The notes beneath the pieces were generated by a model, which was not told where the DNA came from, did no database searches, and saw nothing but the letters and a program-made list of their open reading frames with translations. A stretch of DNA of 64,000 bases, from the NCBI GenBank assembly GCA_033558025.1, contig JAUCEF010000001.1, forward strand, positions 4,650,001 to 4,714,000. The letters are read 5' to 3'. Position numbers and translations under genes: made by a program. Numbering within the stretch: position 1 is the stretch's first letter; each line of letters starts with the position of its first letter. This document shows positions 23,364 to 35,586 of the stretch, one piece after another. Origin of the DNA: Phytophthora sp. 'mugwort' (lineage: Eukaryota > Oomycota > Peronosporomycetes > Peronosporales > Peronosporaceae).

Positions 23364-23501
23364 AGACTGTCAATACAGCCCGTTCCCAGACGCGACACCC
23401 TAAGCTCCTTCAATCACCGAACTTTCTCCAAACGCTCGTAGTTCAGTACCATCAGTGGTCAGTCGAACGTCTCCCGCATCCGCTTTTCATCATTCGCTAA
23501 T

Positions 23502-24940
23502 TTGCCGTCATTCCCACATGAGTCGTCACGGCCCTCCATCAACATGGTCAAGACCTACATGCCCACCGAAATCCGCCACTTCAGGGCCCTCCTAGCGGAC
23601 TTAATAGAGCGTGAAACGAGCGGGCCCCGACCGCAGTCAATTCGCACGGCACAAGAAGCATTCTGGGCACGGTTGCAGGCCCTGATCGTCAACGGTTTGT
23701 CGTCCGGCGTCGACCAGCTTGACGAGCTCGCTCGCTCTATAATTGAAGGGCGAACGGGACGTTGCCCTTACCAGCACGGTCCTGTTGCTCCCTGAGTCAC
23801 CCGCTCCGTCGGCCGTAGGAGCTCCACACGTCAAGTCGTCCAAGGGTAAAGGTCGCCTCACTTCCAAACGGGCGGTCTCAAGTTCCAAGGCCCCTGCGAA
23901 GTCATCGATGGCGCCCAAGAAACGCCGCACCGTCAGTCGTGCGCAAGCGCTGCCTGCTCCTTCGTCGCCCTCTCCGGTCGCCGTCCTCCTGACGTGAACC
24001 CGTCCGCTCCGCGTGAGGTGCGTGATGTCATCGCCGACGTTCTTTGTCGCGCTGAGCATCAGGGCAAGAAGCCCTGGCGGCTGGCGTTCCCCTGGAGAGG
24101 ACGTCGCCTATGGTACGACCCGCCCAGTATGAAGACCTCTATCGCGCCCATTGGCGTAACTGGATGGCCCATCGCTGAACGTTCTGGGATTGGGAGTTCC
24201 ACGCCCTCTTCGCGACGCCGCCGACACTTCCGCTCGCCGAAAGCACAAACTACGTGCCATTAAGGCACGGTTACAATTCCTGAGTCTGTGTATCGAGACC
24301 TTCGGCTTTTACGGTCTGCTGGAACAACTCGAAGGTCGCGAAGACCTCTTCTGGCTACGAGGTCAGCCCGGCAAAGGCGGGGCTGAAGCGTCGAACTACG
24401 ACGAGCCCCTCGCAAAAGACCTGGCCACCCTTTTACGTCAGGATAAGACCCGCTACGAGTTTGTCTGCGAGCACGCTCTGGCCCCAGCCCATTCAGACGA
24501 CTTTGGCTACCGCAGCATCCGAGCGTTCCTGGAGTCTACCGAGCTCTCAACCAAGCCTCCAAACTGGAGTAAGCATCACAGACACGGCCTTGGGCAGAGT
24601 TCGCATCGACATTGCCTCTAGTCGCGTCGTCCCAGACACCTGGGTCTGTCCACGGCAGAAAGACCCGTGGCAAAACCTTATTAGCCACTTCCGTGTCAAG
24701 AAAGAGCAGGACGCGGTCAGGCCGTCCATTTTGGACGGTTCCTTTGAACCTCCCACTACGCCCGTGCTCACCACCAAGGAACAAGCTGTCGAAGACTTGT
24801 CCGACGCCGAGGATAACGGACTCGCTACGGCGCTGCCACCGCTTCCCAAGTCCGCTCCCAATACACCGCCAGCTCTTCCGTCCTCAGACCAAGAAGCCGA
24901 CGAGGATCCCGATGAGGCCTCCTCCGGGGACGATGCTTAG
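23502..24940 (+). pseudogene. Antisense accessory ORF of Gypsy element 2
   Basis: The plus-strand reading region is opposite to gag-pol. The first piece (23502-23795) carries an N-terminal helical domain (FWARLQALIVNGLSSGVDQ). A Ser/Lys/Pro-rich basic linker follows in another frame (23743-23997). Then comes the block WRLAFPWRGRRLWYDP (about 24078-24125), a domain at 24190-24621 containing KARLQFLSLCIETFGFYGLL and TRYEFVCEHALAP, and a segment starting RVRIDIASS (24461-24940) with an acidic end (SDQEADEDPDEASSGDDA). Blocks and order match the ORF at 1609-3218. Family unknown. It diverges from the hydrophobic ORF across a gap of about 140 bases, where a plus-strand promoter would be expected if it is expressed. 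Confidence 0.7.
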
Positions 24941-25086
24941 TCGAGCCACTACACAGACGGACGGAACCCAGCGGCCACTCAGCAATATTACCCGATCAGA
25001 TTCTAATATCTAGTAGGATTCTGACCAACCCAGAGTTGGCTATAATTGCGTATTTCTGAGGCTGTCAGTCAGTAATCCCCCTCCTC

Positions 25087-26508
25087 ATGGAGTCGGAGCC
25101 CGATGCCGCTGAGGCATCCGTATCGGTGTTGGTCGATGCTGTAGCATTCATGCTCCTATAGCACGTCGTAAGCACTATTCTTTCCGGCTCAAGCGGGAGA
25201 TTATGACAAAATCGGATGGAATGAGTGAGCGTGCGGCTGCAAAAGTGTACGGCGTCCCTCAGCGCTTTTTGTGCGATTGGAGAGCTAACAAAGATAACAT
25301 ATTTGCATTTGATGGGTCGGAAAAAACACTAGCGCGGACTACCGGGGTGCCAGAGATAGTCCCCTTTCCCATCAGCTCGGCACCTACATGAAGGACCAAC
25401 GACGATCCGATCAAGCGCTAACAACTACCAGGATGGCACAGTTTATCCGTGATAACCACGACGATTGGCTAGCGGACTATACTGGCAGCAAAAAAAGTGG
25501 CGACGTGGCGTACGAGTCTCTTCTCCGACTTTGCGTCGCTTTTCGTATCGCCATGGCTTCGTCCAGCGGACTCCCCATGGCTTAAAGGTACGATTCTGAT
25601 TTGGGTCCTTTGATAAATTGGTTTGTACTGATTCGTGTGTCATTTATTCTGGCGTTGGCTCGTCTAGGAGAAACTAGACGACCTAATAGCTATACAGCAA
25701 GCTTTCATCAAAACGTTTAAGGATTCCTACGGTTCAATGCCGCCCAAGATGATCTTTGATGTTGACGAAACTGTACTATGACACCCCTCCCTCAAGAATT
25801 CTGTGCGAGCGAGGTAAGCCTCAAACATTACAACCTCTCAAAAGCATTCAGCGAGGATGACAGTCGTGTGCTCTGTTCGCGATGACGGTACGTTAAAATC
25901 ATGTAGTATGAAATGCGCTAAAACTAACTTGTTTTTATTGTAGGTAAAAAACTTCCGCTGATGTTCGTTGTGCGTGGGGAACCGGATGGCACGATGCCAC
26001 AGAGGAAATGCCCACGTACCCAAACGGTAACACGATGCGTCGCTTTTCTAGCTATATATTTTATCTTGCTAATTTAGTTATGCGGTACTGTATAGGACAC
26101 ATGTATGCGCTGCAGCCAAAAGCTTGGATGGATGGCCAAGTCTGGTGCCAGTTTCTTCGCACCTTGCTGCTGCCGCAAACCAGGATCCATCCGTGCTCCT
26201 CGTCGACAATCAATCTCGATTGCCCCGTCTCGGAGGAGTCAGAAGAGATCGTTGCAGCAGAGCTGTTTTCTTTTTTGCAGCCTTTACCTAAAAATTCAAG
26301 ATCGGTGTGCCAGCCCTTAGACGTGGGCGTTATGGTGCCATTGAAGGCCAAGTTGAAGTTAGCATGGCTGCTAGAAGATACCAGAGCCGGGGAAACAACA
26401 AAATACAAACGTCTAGCTACCATTAAGCGTACTATCCGCGTGTGGGAGGAGATTAGCGAAGATACTGTACGGAAGGCATTTAAGAAGGCCCTCAACGTTG
26501 AGTGTTAA
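25087..26508 (+). CDS. pogo/jerky-type transposase, probably spliced
   Basis: An N-terminal helix-turn-helix (SERAAAKVYGVPQRFLCDW, about 25230-25290) is followed by DDE_1-type catalytic motifs. The first Asp is in MIFDVDETVL (25752-25780). The second is in a frame reading VDNQS/LDCPVSEES near 26200, where relatives read VDNLDCHVS. The last is in CQPLDVGVMVPLKAKL (about 26310-26355). Frame jumps coincide with GT...AG segments that look like short introns: about 25587-25669, 25886-25944 and 26026-26096. The last one joins YPNG to HMYALQPKAWMDG as in relatives. A stop between 25164 and the HTH frame and a damaged second Asp suggest recent decay. It is nested between the antisense ORF and integrase of Gypsy 2. 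Confidence 0.65.
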
Positions 26509-27224
26509 ATAAAAAAACGCTTATCATTTCTTGCCCTAATTCTTAGCTCGCTCGTCCAGATTATTTAGGTGACTTTCTTTGCAGTTGTTTCAGCCAATCA
26601 AATCATCCGTCCTTTAATCTCCTCATACACGTTCCTCCATTCGCAGCTGCTTTCGTCCCGTTCTTTCCTTGTACTTCAGACTTTCAATCACTGCTGAGAA
26701 ACGCGAACTTGCGCGAGTCCAATCCACCATTTTCAAAATTCAAACTAAATGCAATTCCCAAAATCTAGATTCTTCTCCAAAACCCTCGACATCCCACCAT
26801 CCACTCACTCTTCTTGACGAACGCTCCCAAGCGATTCGTCCCTAGACCAAGCGTTCATCCTCGTCGACCGTGGCGTTCGCCTTCATTAAATGCGCTCTGC
26901 GATGCAACTCCGGCAAGTCCTCTTCTTTCGGTCGGCGTTCTCGAACGCCGTTATCAGGGCGTCGTGATCAGGCGCCAAGGTAAAACGCGGCAACCATAAC
27001 GTCTCGAACGTGGCCGTTAGCACCTAATACTGCACTTGCCGCCCTTCAATCCTTTTTGCCACTATATCCACGATCGGCGAACTCACTCCAGAGAATGCTG
27101 TCTCTTCCCTTCCGGCAGAGAGATGTTCATCGAAGCTCGTCGAAGGCAGGTCATCCGCTCCCAATGGTCCCTCGTCCGTAGCGTCATCCGCTTCAACGAC
27201 GCCCTCAGGTACTTCAACCGCATA
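26509..27224. other. Non-coding part of Gypsy 2 or transposon end
   Basis: No recognisable protein. The stretch 26560-26820 is C- and T-rich. It probably includes the right end of the pogo-type element and the short spacer that separates integrase from the antisense ORF in these retroelements (about 200 bases in element 1). No inverted repeat was found. Confidence 0.35.
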
Positions 27225-28200
27225 CTATCGACTCCAACGACCCTTGCACTTCTTCAGTCGGTTCACATGTTGTCGTGACCACTCGATTGGGGTGTGTTGG
27301 GATTGCAATCCGGTAAGCGTTCTCTCCGACTTGGTCGACGACCCGGTAAGGACCGTGCCAAGGGAACGCCAACTTCGTCGTCTCTTATCCCCTCGCTTCG
27401 CCCTGAAGTACTGGTACACCCAAACGGCGTCTCGGTCCACGTACTCCACTTGTTTTCTGCCCGCTCATTCGTTTCTCGTGGCGGTCTTGAGCCTTTATCA
27501 ACTATTGCTCGACCAGTCGGCGAGAGTCCCTTAGCGACTCAAATTACTTCCTCCTGTAGACGGCCACCTCATTACTCTTCCAGTCTTTGCCCGTGTTAAG
27601 GAACGCCAAATCCATGGCAACTTCGGGTCTCGACCATATAAGCTGAAGAACGGAGAATCCCCCAATGCCTCCTGGTAGGACGTTCTGTACGCAAACATGA
27701 CTCGGGTCAAATACACATTGCAGTCAGTCTGCGATTCATGCACGAAATTTTTCAGCATCCCTAGCAACCTTCCGCTGAAGGGCTCGACTAACCCTGCGTC
27801 TGAGGGTGATAGACGCAGAACAGCTTGTTAATCACAAGCGTCTCATACAGCGAACGCGCCAGATCCGACGTGACGTTGGAACCATTATCACTCAGTAGAC
27901 GTTCGGGTACACCGTGGCGACTGATGACTCAGTCAATCAGCGCCTCCATGAAAGTAACCGTGTCCAGGGCACGCACCGCGAACGCTTCTACCCATCTCGT
28001 AAAGTAGTCTGCAAACACTAATATAACGTTTTGCCACGTTCCGTAGTGACAAGAGGCCCAATTGCATCCACCACTTGCAAGGAGAACGGCCCCGACAAAT
28101 CATACACCGGCATTACCTGCATCAAACCGCTCGCCAGGGTCGATGCCGTTTTCCACCGCCGCAAATCGAACACACGCGGACAAATTCAGCGACATCCTTC
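27225..28200 (-). pseudogene. Gypsy 2 integrase
   Basis: The catalytic core is split over frames. A DNGSNVTSDLARSLYETL block around 27850-27895 contains the second Asp. The piece 27531-27767 has FAYRTSYQEALGDSPFFSLY. The C-terminal SH3-like region (27225-27449) starts YVDRDAVWVYQYF and ends HVNRLKK. The usual Glu motif region near 27780 is disrupted. Order and sequence parallel Gypsy 1. Confidence 0.75.
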
Positions 28201-28641
28201 TTCCGTCCATGCCAGTACGTATGCCGTCTCACCTTATTAGCTGTCTTAGTTTTCCCCATGTGAGCCGAGAACACGACCGAATGACAGCAAATCAGCACGG
28301 TCTAGATGAAAGGGACCGGTATTACTGGAACGTCGATCGTACGCGCGGGCCCAGCTTCAGCACGCAGGTACACACGCCGCATAAGCACTCCATTTTTGAC
28401 CACGAAGTGCGAGGCCAGCTTCAGCACTGCACGCGACGTTGTGAGTCAAGCGTTAACGTTTCATCTTGTAGGAAGGCCATGAAGGCCCTTATCCACGGCG
28501 TGTGAGCTTGTTCTTCCACGAACTTCTCGCCGTCAAGCCCGAACTCGTCTAGTGGAGACGGAACGGTCGGCGGGTCATGCCCTACTCATCCTCTTCTGTT
28601 CTTCTTGCTGAGCTCCCTACCTCACGGCCAAGCGTCCTCTT

Positions 28642-30244
28642 TCAGCATTCCTTCCCCATCATCGTTCTCACCTTCGCCTTCGACTTCTGTCGGCTCCCGA
28701 CTAGGACTCGAGCTTCTCCGCCGTCCTGGACAGACGCGCTACTCGGATCATCGTCGCCTGACGGGCCTCCCTGGGCAGTAGTCTCATTCAGTACGGGGTT
28801 CAATAGCTCTGCCCAACTAAAAATAGATCCGATATACGGCTTCTGCATTACCCGAGGCAGCCCGTCGGCGTGAAGCAACATTGTTCCGGGACGACGATAT
28901 ACCTTAAATCGCAGCTGCGATAGTTCCATCGCCCAGCGTGCCAATTTAGCGTTGGTAGTATGCGTAGTCCCTCTAAAACGCCAAGTTAAGGCTTGATTAT
29001 CAGTGAAAGGTCGAATTCTCGATGATATTATTAACCGCGAAACGTGCGCGTCGCCCAGGCAATTTCCCAACATTCAATCTCCGTAGTTCCGTCCGTCTTG
29101 TTGATCCAGTTCCTTTGAGACCCAACCAACATTTTGCTCGCGTATGCAATGGCACGGTCACGACCGTCCACTTCTTGCATCAGCCACGCGACCACAGCCA
29201 AGTGCGACGAGTCCACAGACAACTTAAACCTCTTAGAAGAGTCCGGATAGACCAGTATCGGTGGTCGAACTAGCTTGCGTTGCAGCTGCATAAACGCCGT
29301 ATCACAGTCTTCGTCCCAGCGGAACGCCACGTATTTCTGCTTCAGCCGTTCTAATGGAGCGGCAATAGCAGCAAAGCCCGGGATATAGCGTCTAAAACAA
29401 CTTGTCAATCCAAGGCAAGCTCTGAGAGTGTGCAGATCGTGCGGTTTTGGCAATATTCATCACCGCCATTGCTTTATCGAGATTCCGCAAGATGCCCGAG
29501 GGCGTGATAATATGCCACAGGGACGCCACTTGGTCGCGGCCCCAATTACCCTTCTTCTGTTTGAGATTGAAGCCAGCTTGCCGGAAGCGCTCCAACACTT
29601 GTCGTACCCGAACCAAGTGTGTCGGAAAAACTTCACTAAATACCACATAGTCATCGAGATACACCAAGCAAGTCCGCCACTACAGGTCGACCGATACGTT
29701 CTCCATCAGCCGTTCGAACGCGGGCACCGCGTTGCATAATCCGAAAGCATCACGATCCACTCATACAGTCCAAATTTGCTCATGAACGCCGTTTTGTCCA
29801 CACTACCAGGGTGCATAGGTACATTCCAAAACCCAAAGGCAATATCCATTGTCGAAAACAGCTTAGCGTTACCAAGAACGTCCAGGATATCATCGATCAG
29901 AGGCATGGGGTAGCAGTCATTTACCGTGACGGCGTTCAATTTCCGATAATCAATACAGAAGCGGATGCCACCATCCGGATTCCTTATCATTAGCACTGGG
30001 CTGGCCCAAGGGCTGTCGACGGCCGAATTAGACCCAGCTCTAGGTACTGCTGTATTTCGGCCTCCATCGTGTCACCTTCCGCTTTGGACACCCGATACGG
30101 AGCCTGCTTTATCGGAGTGTGCGGTCCCGTGTCGATCTGGAACTGCTGGAGATCCGCGCGACCCGGCTTCTTGGACGTGTCTACAAACAAGTCTTCGAAG
30201 TCGTGCAGCATATCGGCGCAAAGGGCCCGTTGTTCTGTATCCAA
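28642..30244 (-). pseudogene. Gypsy 2 reverse transcriptase and RNase H
   Basis: The start (29990-30244) carries QYLELGLIRPS. The piece 29706-29996 has FCIDYRKLNAVTVND and FSTMDIAFGFWNVPM (catalytic Asp of motif A). The piece 29392-29667 has VYLDDYVVFS (YLDD active site) and ITPSGIL. RNase H follows (29031-29453: FRWDEDCDTAFMQL, AIAYASKMLVGSQRNW) and 28642-29073 (LARWAMELSQLRFKV, then HADGLPR). The pieces overlap by short frame shifts, so few mutations separate this from an open pol. Confidence 0.85.
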
Positions 30245-30716
30245 GGCTAAATCTTCAAATTTTCTTGTCGCTCCGTGTACTACTACTCGCCAATACCCGT
30301 GCCCTTTCCCTTAGTGCCCCCGAACCTGTTCCACAGCCCTCACCGTGGGAGAGATCTCTCGAGGTTCTCGGAGAGGGACGCTCGCTTCAGACTCAACCTG
30401 GTCCTCTCCGAAAGCGGATTCAGGCACAACAGCCACCGCGACCACTGTCGATCCCGTCCTCGCCACAATTTCTTCTGTCGACGCGTTATACACTTCCATT
30501 ATCACATGAGCGTTGTTTACCGTGCACAGCGTTCTCGCGACCCTCAAAGGCTCATAGTCCAGGGAGCTCCCTCGACTAACACCGTGGCGCCTTCCATGAT
30601 TCCTCCTTTAACATTGCTCGACACCAAAGCTTAATGGCCTGCACCTCGTATGCGACCCCAGCGGAACGCACCTCCTCTACCCAGGTAAGTCCCAGAGAGG
30701 TCACGTCACCTGTTCC

Positions 30717-31028
30717 CTACAGCGTCATAGTCTGCTTTTCCACGTCTGTGACGGCTCGGAACGCCTTCCGCGTATCCGGTCCGAGAATCGAGTCCACGTG
30801 CAGTTGATCGGCTACCACGAACGGTAGCGTCTTATCGAGTATCCCCAGAGTTACGGGCAAATCGATCACTCCATGAACTCGGATCGGGTGGCCTGAAGCA
30901 CTGTCGAGGCTACCCGTATACGGACGCAGCGGTTCAGTGGCACGCCCCAGTCGCTTCAGCATCGCCCTATTCACGAGACTAGCAATTGCACCGGTATCAG
31001 CGAGCATTTCGGCAGGGCAAACAATCAA
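30717..31028 (-). pseudogene. Gypsy 2 aspartic protease domain
   Basis: The frame contains LADTGAIASLVNRAM, in which the catalytic triad D-T-G is intact, and later ILGPDTRKAF in the place of the usual ILG-x-D flap/C-terminal motif. This retropepsin would cleave the Gag-Pol polyprotein. The frame itself is clean but disconnected from gag and RT by shifts. Confidence 0.75.
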
Positions 31029-32680
31029 GGAATCATCCGAGAGAGCTTCATCGCCCCCCTACACGGCAGAGAACGCGCTCCCACCAGATTCCACCGGTAT
31101 CGAGTCCTCACTTTCGTATCGAGCGGTCCCAGTTGACGATGATCTGGCTTCCAGCTTCGACGCGGCTCCTTCGTCGGCTGCACCGCATAAATGAAGGGAG
31201 TCTCGTCCTCGAGGTCACTTCCCGGCACCGAGAAGGTCACCTTCTACGTTGTCTTCGGGCTCGAATCGGTCAACCCGTCCATGATTTTGTCGGTCGTGCA
31301 CCGGCCACGAAAGCGTATCTTCTCCCTGATACCATCCGCTTCCTTATGGTAGTACTTCACGGCCCAATTAACTACAGACTCACGTTGAGAACCACTCCCG
31401 GTATCATCGACCGTTCCGAGTTGGCAGGATAACCGTTCTTCGAGACTCGATGGCTGCTCCTCAGGTTTGTCACGTTCAGGAACCACCTCCTCATCAGGGC
31501 CATCGGCGTCGGCCGCCGCACCCGTCACGATGGCTTTACTACCGCCCTCGTTCTCGTCGCCCTTCAGCAGCTCGTACACTCATCGTCGAGCGACGGCTCG
31601 ATCAAGCGATGACACGAAGCACATGACTCGGACTTGAGCATGCCCTTGCCCTATCTCGTCCAGCTGTACGTCGGCGTTCTTCTAGATCTCAGCGATGCGT
31701 GTTTACGTCCTCACACTGTGCTTCGTGTTACCCCTGACAATGTCAGCGTCCGCCTCATTTCCTTCCGCGAGAGGCCGTTCCGTGTTGCCTTCGTCGTCAA
31801 CCACGCACCATTCCGGCGGGCGCCTTTACCTCAGGCGACCGCTGCTTGAAGTCTCTGTTAGCACGCTTTGCTTCTTGTGACGCAGTTAGCGTCCTCCGCT
31901 GTGGACAGCATGCCCGGCGACACTCCTTGGTCGGCTTCAGTACTTTCGCCGGAATTCCTAAACTCGAGCTCATTTCCTCGAGCGTCTGCTTCTTCTGCCC
32001 TTTTGCGATCGCTTTCACCTTTCACCCTTTCTCCGAATCTCCACTTCGTCCAGTGGGAACAGCCGTTCCTCTAACTCTTTCTTTTACTCCTCGGGCTCGT
32101 CCTTCGCCAGCGTGTACATTTCTTGTTCGAGCATATCCAGCTCATTTTCCTTGTATACGCCCATTGCGACTAGAGGACTCCGTTCCCGCAGTATCTTGAC
32201 CTTGTCGTTCCTTCGGCTCTTCTTCTGGACCCCTTTTCTCTTCGGAGGCCTTCTCTTGGGTTACTCGAACCGTCGAGACCCGTTCCTTCTGAGCGCACTC
32301 AGCATCTTCTTTCCAATCTTCGAACACTCCATCTTCGAGATCCTTCTCAAAGGTCGTCTTCAGTGTCGACGCGTTCCCCTTTTCCGTGTCCAGCATCACC
32401 GCAGAGTCTCCTCGTGCACCCTTGATGTTTTCCCCTATTTCATTGACCTTCATGTCAGCGTCTCGTAATAACTCACACCGTATTTTGCAGTCTTCCGTTG
32501 CTTTTTTTACAATATTTTTATCCATTCTCACGTCCACCGTGTCACTCACGGGCGACGCGTTCTCGCTCACCACGAGACTTGCGCTGCCCAACTCAGGAGC
32601 TCTAGACCGTCCGGAAGACTCCTTCACCACCACACCTTCACTCCGTTCAGTGTCGCCCAATAGGCAAGAGGAGGAGTGAC
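31029..32680 (-). pseudogene. Gypsy 2 charged linker between gag and protease
   Basis: Minus frames 32142-32660, 31797-32018 and 31244-31579 encode highly charged, low-complexity sequence (Glu-, Lys- and Ser-rich; for example EEEPKERQGQD and EEQPSSLEERL). They hold no recognisable domain. They sit where Gypsy elements place the spacer between nucleocapsid and protease. Its length is notable: 1.6 kb. Confidence 0.5.
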
Positions 32681-32773
32681 ACTTCCTTCACTCCCTCCTG
32701 CCCCCTTCTTGCTGGCTCAGCGTCCTTCCGGTGGACGCAGCCGTCGACCTAGTCGCGTTCTTGACCAAATCTT

Positions 32774-33816
32774 TCAGCGAGCCCACCAAGGGACACTGTG
32801 ACATCGGGTAATCCAAGTCCCCATAACGCGGGCAGTTTGTGCAGCGGCGGAAATGACGCCCGCCACCGTTTTAACTCCCACTATTCCTTGAGGACGACCG
32901 CCGCACTCCCTAGCGTAATGTCCCAGTTCGCCACACCGGTTACACTTGCCCGTAACCCGAGGGCAAGTGGCCCGATTGCAGTTGATGCGCAGGCAGTGAC
33001 CACCGACAATCTCACCTTCCGTCGTCCCCGTGTCGGGTCCAAGTCGAATGCGTCGAGGCGTACGTGTCTCCGTTTCCGACACAGGCGTGCAGGTAGCCGT
33101 AGACGGTGACACCGCGCTAGCCAACGAGAGAGCGATAGCGTTCACTTGGGATCGACCTCGCAGAGAACGTGGAGGCGTTGCTAGATCTATCTGTTGCTGC
33201 TGCCACATCAGCAAGTTCATTTGCTGCAGTTGCTGCAATACCTGCGACTGCGTCGAATCCCCCTTGGAACCTTCTACTATTAGGAAGCCTACCACACATT
33301 CGTCTTCTTCCTCCACGGGAAGGTGCAAATTCTTGTATAGTAAGAGCGCGCACGCTTGCGGGATCGATGTCACCATACTCGAGTTCAACGTGGCCTTGAT
33401 CTGCTTGGTCCTGATACCTTTGAGGAAGAACCCGTACCTCACGCGGGTCGGTGTAGGTCCAGCGCGTCGCACATCGCTGAAATGTGATGCTCCCATTCCT
33501 CGGCAGAATCTCCTCGGTTCCTCTTAGCCACTTTCAGACGGCCCCACAATTGAGCCGGCGTCTGACAAATGAACCGGTTGTGGAACCGCACTCGTAACGC
33601 CTCAAAGTCCTCGATCCGCGGATTGTACCACCACTCCTGCCCAGTCTTGCCCTTGAGGCACTGCTCGAACGCAGTCAGCCTCATAGCACTGTCCATCCCG
33701 TTCGTGCACTTCTCGAACGACCGCCAGAATGCCGCAGCTCGCTTGTTAGGCGCCGTATCTGAGTGGAACGGAACTTTGACCTTGACAGCGTTCCTCAACT
33801 CGGTAGGAATGCCCAC
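32774..33816 (-). pseudogene. Gypsy 2 Gag with CCHC zinc knuckle
   Basis: The capsid-like part (33439-33816) contains WRSFEKCTNGMD, the GQEWWYNPRIEDFEALRVRF block and a C-terminal EEWEHHI segment, as in the retrotransposon gag family. After one frameshift near 33470 the next piece (32774-33496) has a Gln-rich stretch and the zinc knuckle CNRCGELGHYAREC (CCHC). The protein would form the particle and bind the element RNA. Confidence 0.8.
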
Positions 33817-35225
33817 GTACGCGTGAGGGGTAGGAACAGGTGCACCACTCGTAGCTGGAAGAGCATCATACCCCGTCCTGGGCGTATCTGGTCCGACCGG
33901 CGCTGGTCCTTGCTGGTGATAGCCTCCATACGCAGCTCCAGCCGGTAGATATGCGTATCCACCCTGCTCCTTTCTTGGGTAGGCCGCTGCATCTCCTCAT
34001 CTCGGCGTGGGTACCATCGTTGGTTGGAATGATGGTAGTACGAGTACGGTGTCTGCAAGCCGTCCGGAACCCCCTCCCCCCCCCCCCCGCTCCATATGGT
34101 GTTCCCGCGAAGGAAACGTTGCCGTAGGAGGGAATCGCCGCCAAGGGAAATTTCACGGACGGAGTTACCGTCATCGCCGCTTGTGAGGTAAGCGCTCAGG
34201 TCGTGGACCTTGGTACCTGTTTCGCGGTGTTCTGCCACGGAGACGGCGCTGTTTGTGGCAACCTCTCTCTTCGTGGGGTAGGCTCCGGCATAGTAGACAG
34301 GGCTTCACTCGCCGTAGCCTGCTCGGGCGCACCCGTCGAGACAGGTGTAGTGTCTCAGCCGATCTCGCCGCATACAACTGTAACGCTTGACTCATCGTCC
34401 GAGCCAGGTAGTCCTTCAAGGCAGCATCGAGCGTCCTGGCTGTCGAGCTGGTCCTTTGGCTCACCGGCAACCCAGTATGCGTCGAACGGACCGTTTGCGC
34501 CTGGTGCCTTGAGTGCGGGACCGGGCAGCTTCCGATTGATTCAAATGCACCCCTTGGTTCTGAGACGTCCCTGGCATACCCGATATGGCTGTTCTACCCG
34601 TAGTTGCATCAGTACCCGGGGCGCTACCCACCGTAAACGGGACCGATCTTGACCCATGTCCACTAGCACTGTCAGCAGGAGCCGACGTCCCCGATGGCAC
34701 GGCGTGTTGCGACGTCCGCCAGTGATATGAAGACCCGTGGTCGCTCGCATCCGCAACTGCAGCTGGTGACTGCGAGGGGGTTGGTTGGCCCTGACTCGCT
34801 CCGACCTCGGCCGTAGCAGCCTCAGTTAGCGTTCCCGGCCCTCGGCCGCACGTTCCTCTCCTCTCGTGGGCACATGCGCCAGCTGGTTAAGCAGATCCTG
34901 CAGAGCCGATTGGCCTTCGGGGGTCTCGAGTAAGGACAGTCGGTGACCCGAAGCTCTGGTCTCCACCGGAAGAGGGTCGAAGCTACCGTCCCTCTCTCGT
35001 CAAACATTCCAGACTCATCCCGAGGCTCGTCAGCGTCTCAATATGCCTTGTTCTGGGGAGGCCGTTCGTTCCTTTCCTCATAGCGAACCTCATCACTGCT
35101 GGGCCCACTTCCGAGTACTCTTCCTCGACCGGCGCGAATCCGGTCGTAGTCCCGGTCGGCCAACCGCCTTGCCCCTCGACCGGCCTTTCTCCAGGCGTGT
35201 CGTGCTCACTCATTGAGTTTCCCAC
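33817..35225 (-). pseudogene. Gypsy 2 Gag N-terminal low-complexity region
   Basis: Overlapping minus frames (34983-35225, 34822-35007, 34461-34700, 34171-34470, 33795-34238) are rich in Ser, Thr, Gly and Pro and have no domain. A plausible gag start is the ATG at the right end of 34983-35225 (MGNSMSEHDTPGERP). A poly-C run at about 34077-34089 (poly-G on the coding strand) is a likely slippage mutation site. Confidence 0.45.
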
Positions 35226-35586
35226 GACTTGTCCTCTTCACAGTAGCGCGTCTTGCAGCGCCTTTCAACCGTTCCACAGCCGCTTTTTCTCGCAGCTGGA
35301 CTGTGCGCGATTTTCCAGTCCTTGAAATGCCGACCCCGTTCCTCTCTCTCAGAGCGTCACTTCTTTGGCAAGAAGATACCCTGCTTCTCCACCAAGTTGT
35401 CGCGGCCTATGCTCGTCGGGGTCGTGAGTACCTTCGGCCTAGAGGAGGGACTTGTAGCTTAACGGAAAGAGAGAACGGGAATTTAATAAAAAGCTTTTGA
35501 TTTCTTGGTTGATTCTTTTCAACGAGGTAGTTTCACGACCGACTTCCTCGAGGCGGCCGGGAACTATCCTTCCGGCACGCCACTCC
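35226..35586 (-). other. Gypsy 2 leader with candidate primer-binding site
   Basis: This is the non-coding stretch between the gag start and the 5' LTR. The minus strand just inside the LTR reads GGAGTGGCGTGCCGGAAGG, whose TGG could pair with a tRNA 3' CCA end. The matching tRNA was not identified. Confidence 0.4.
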
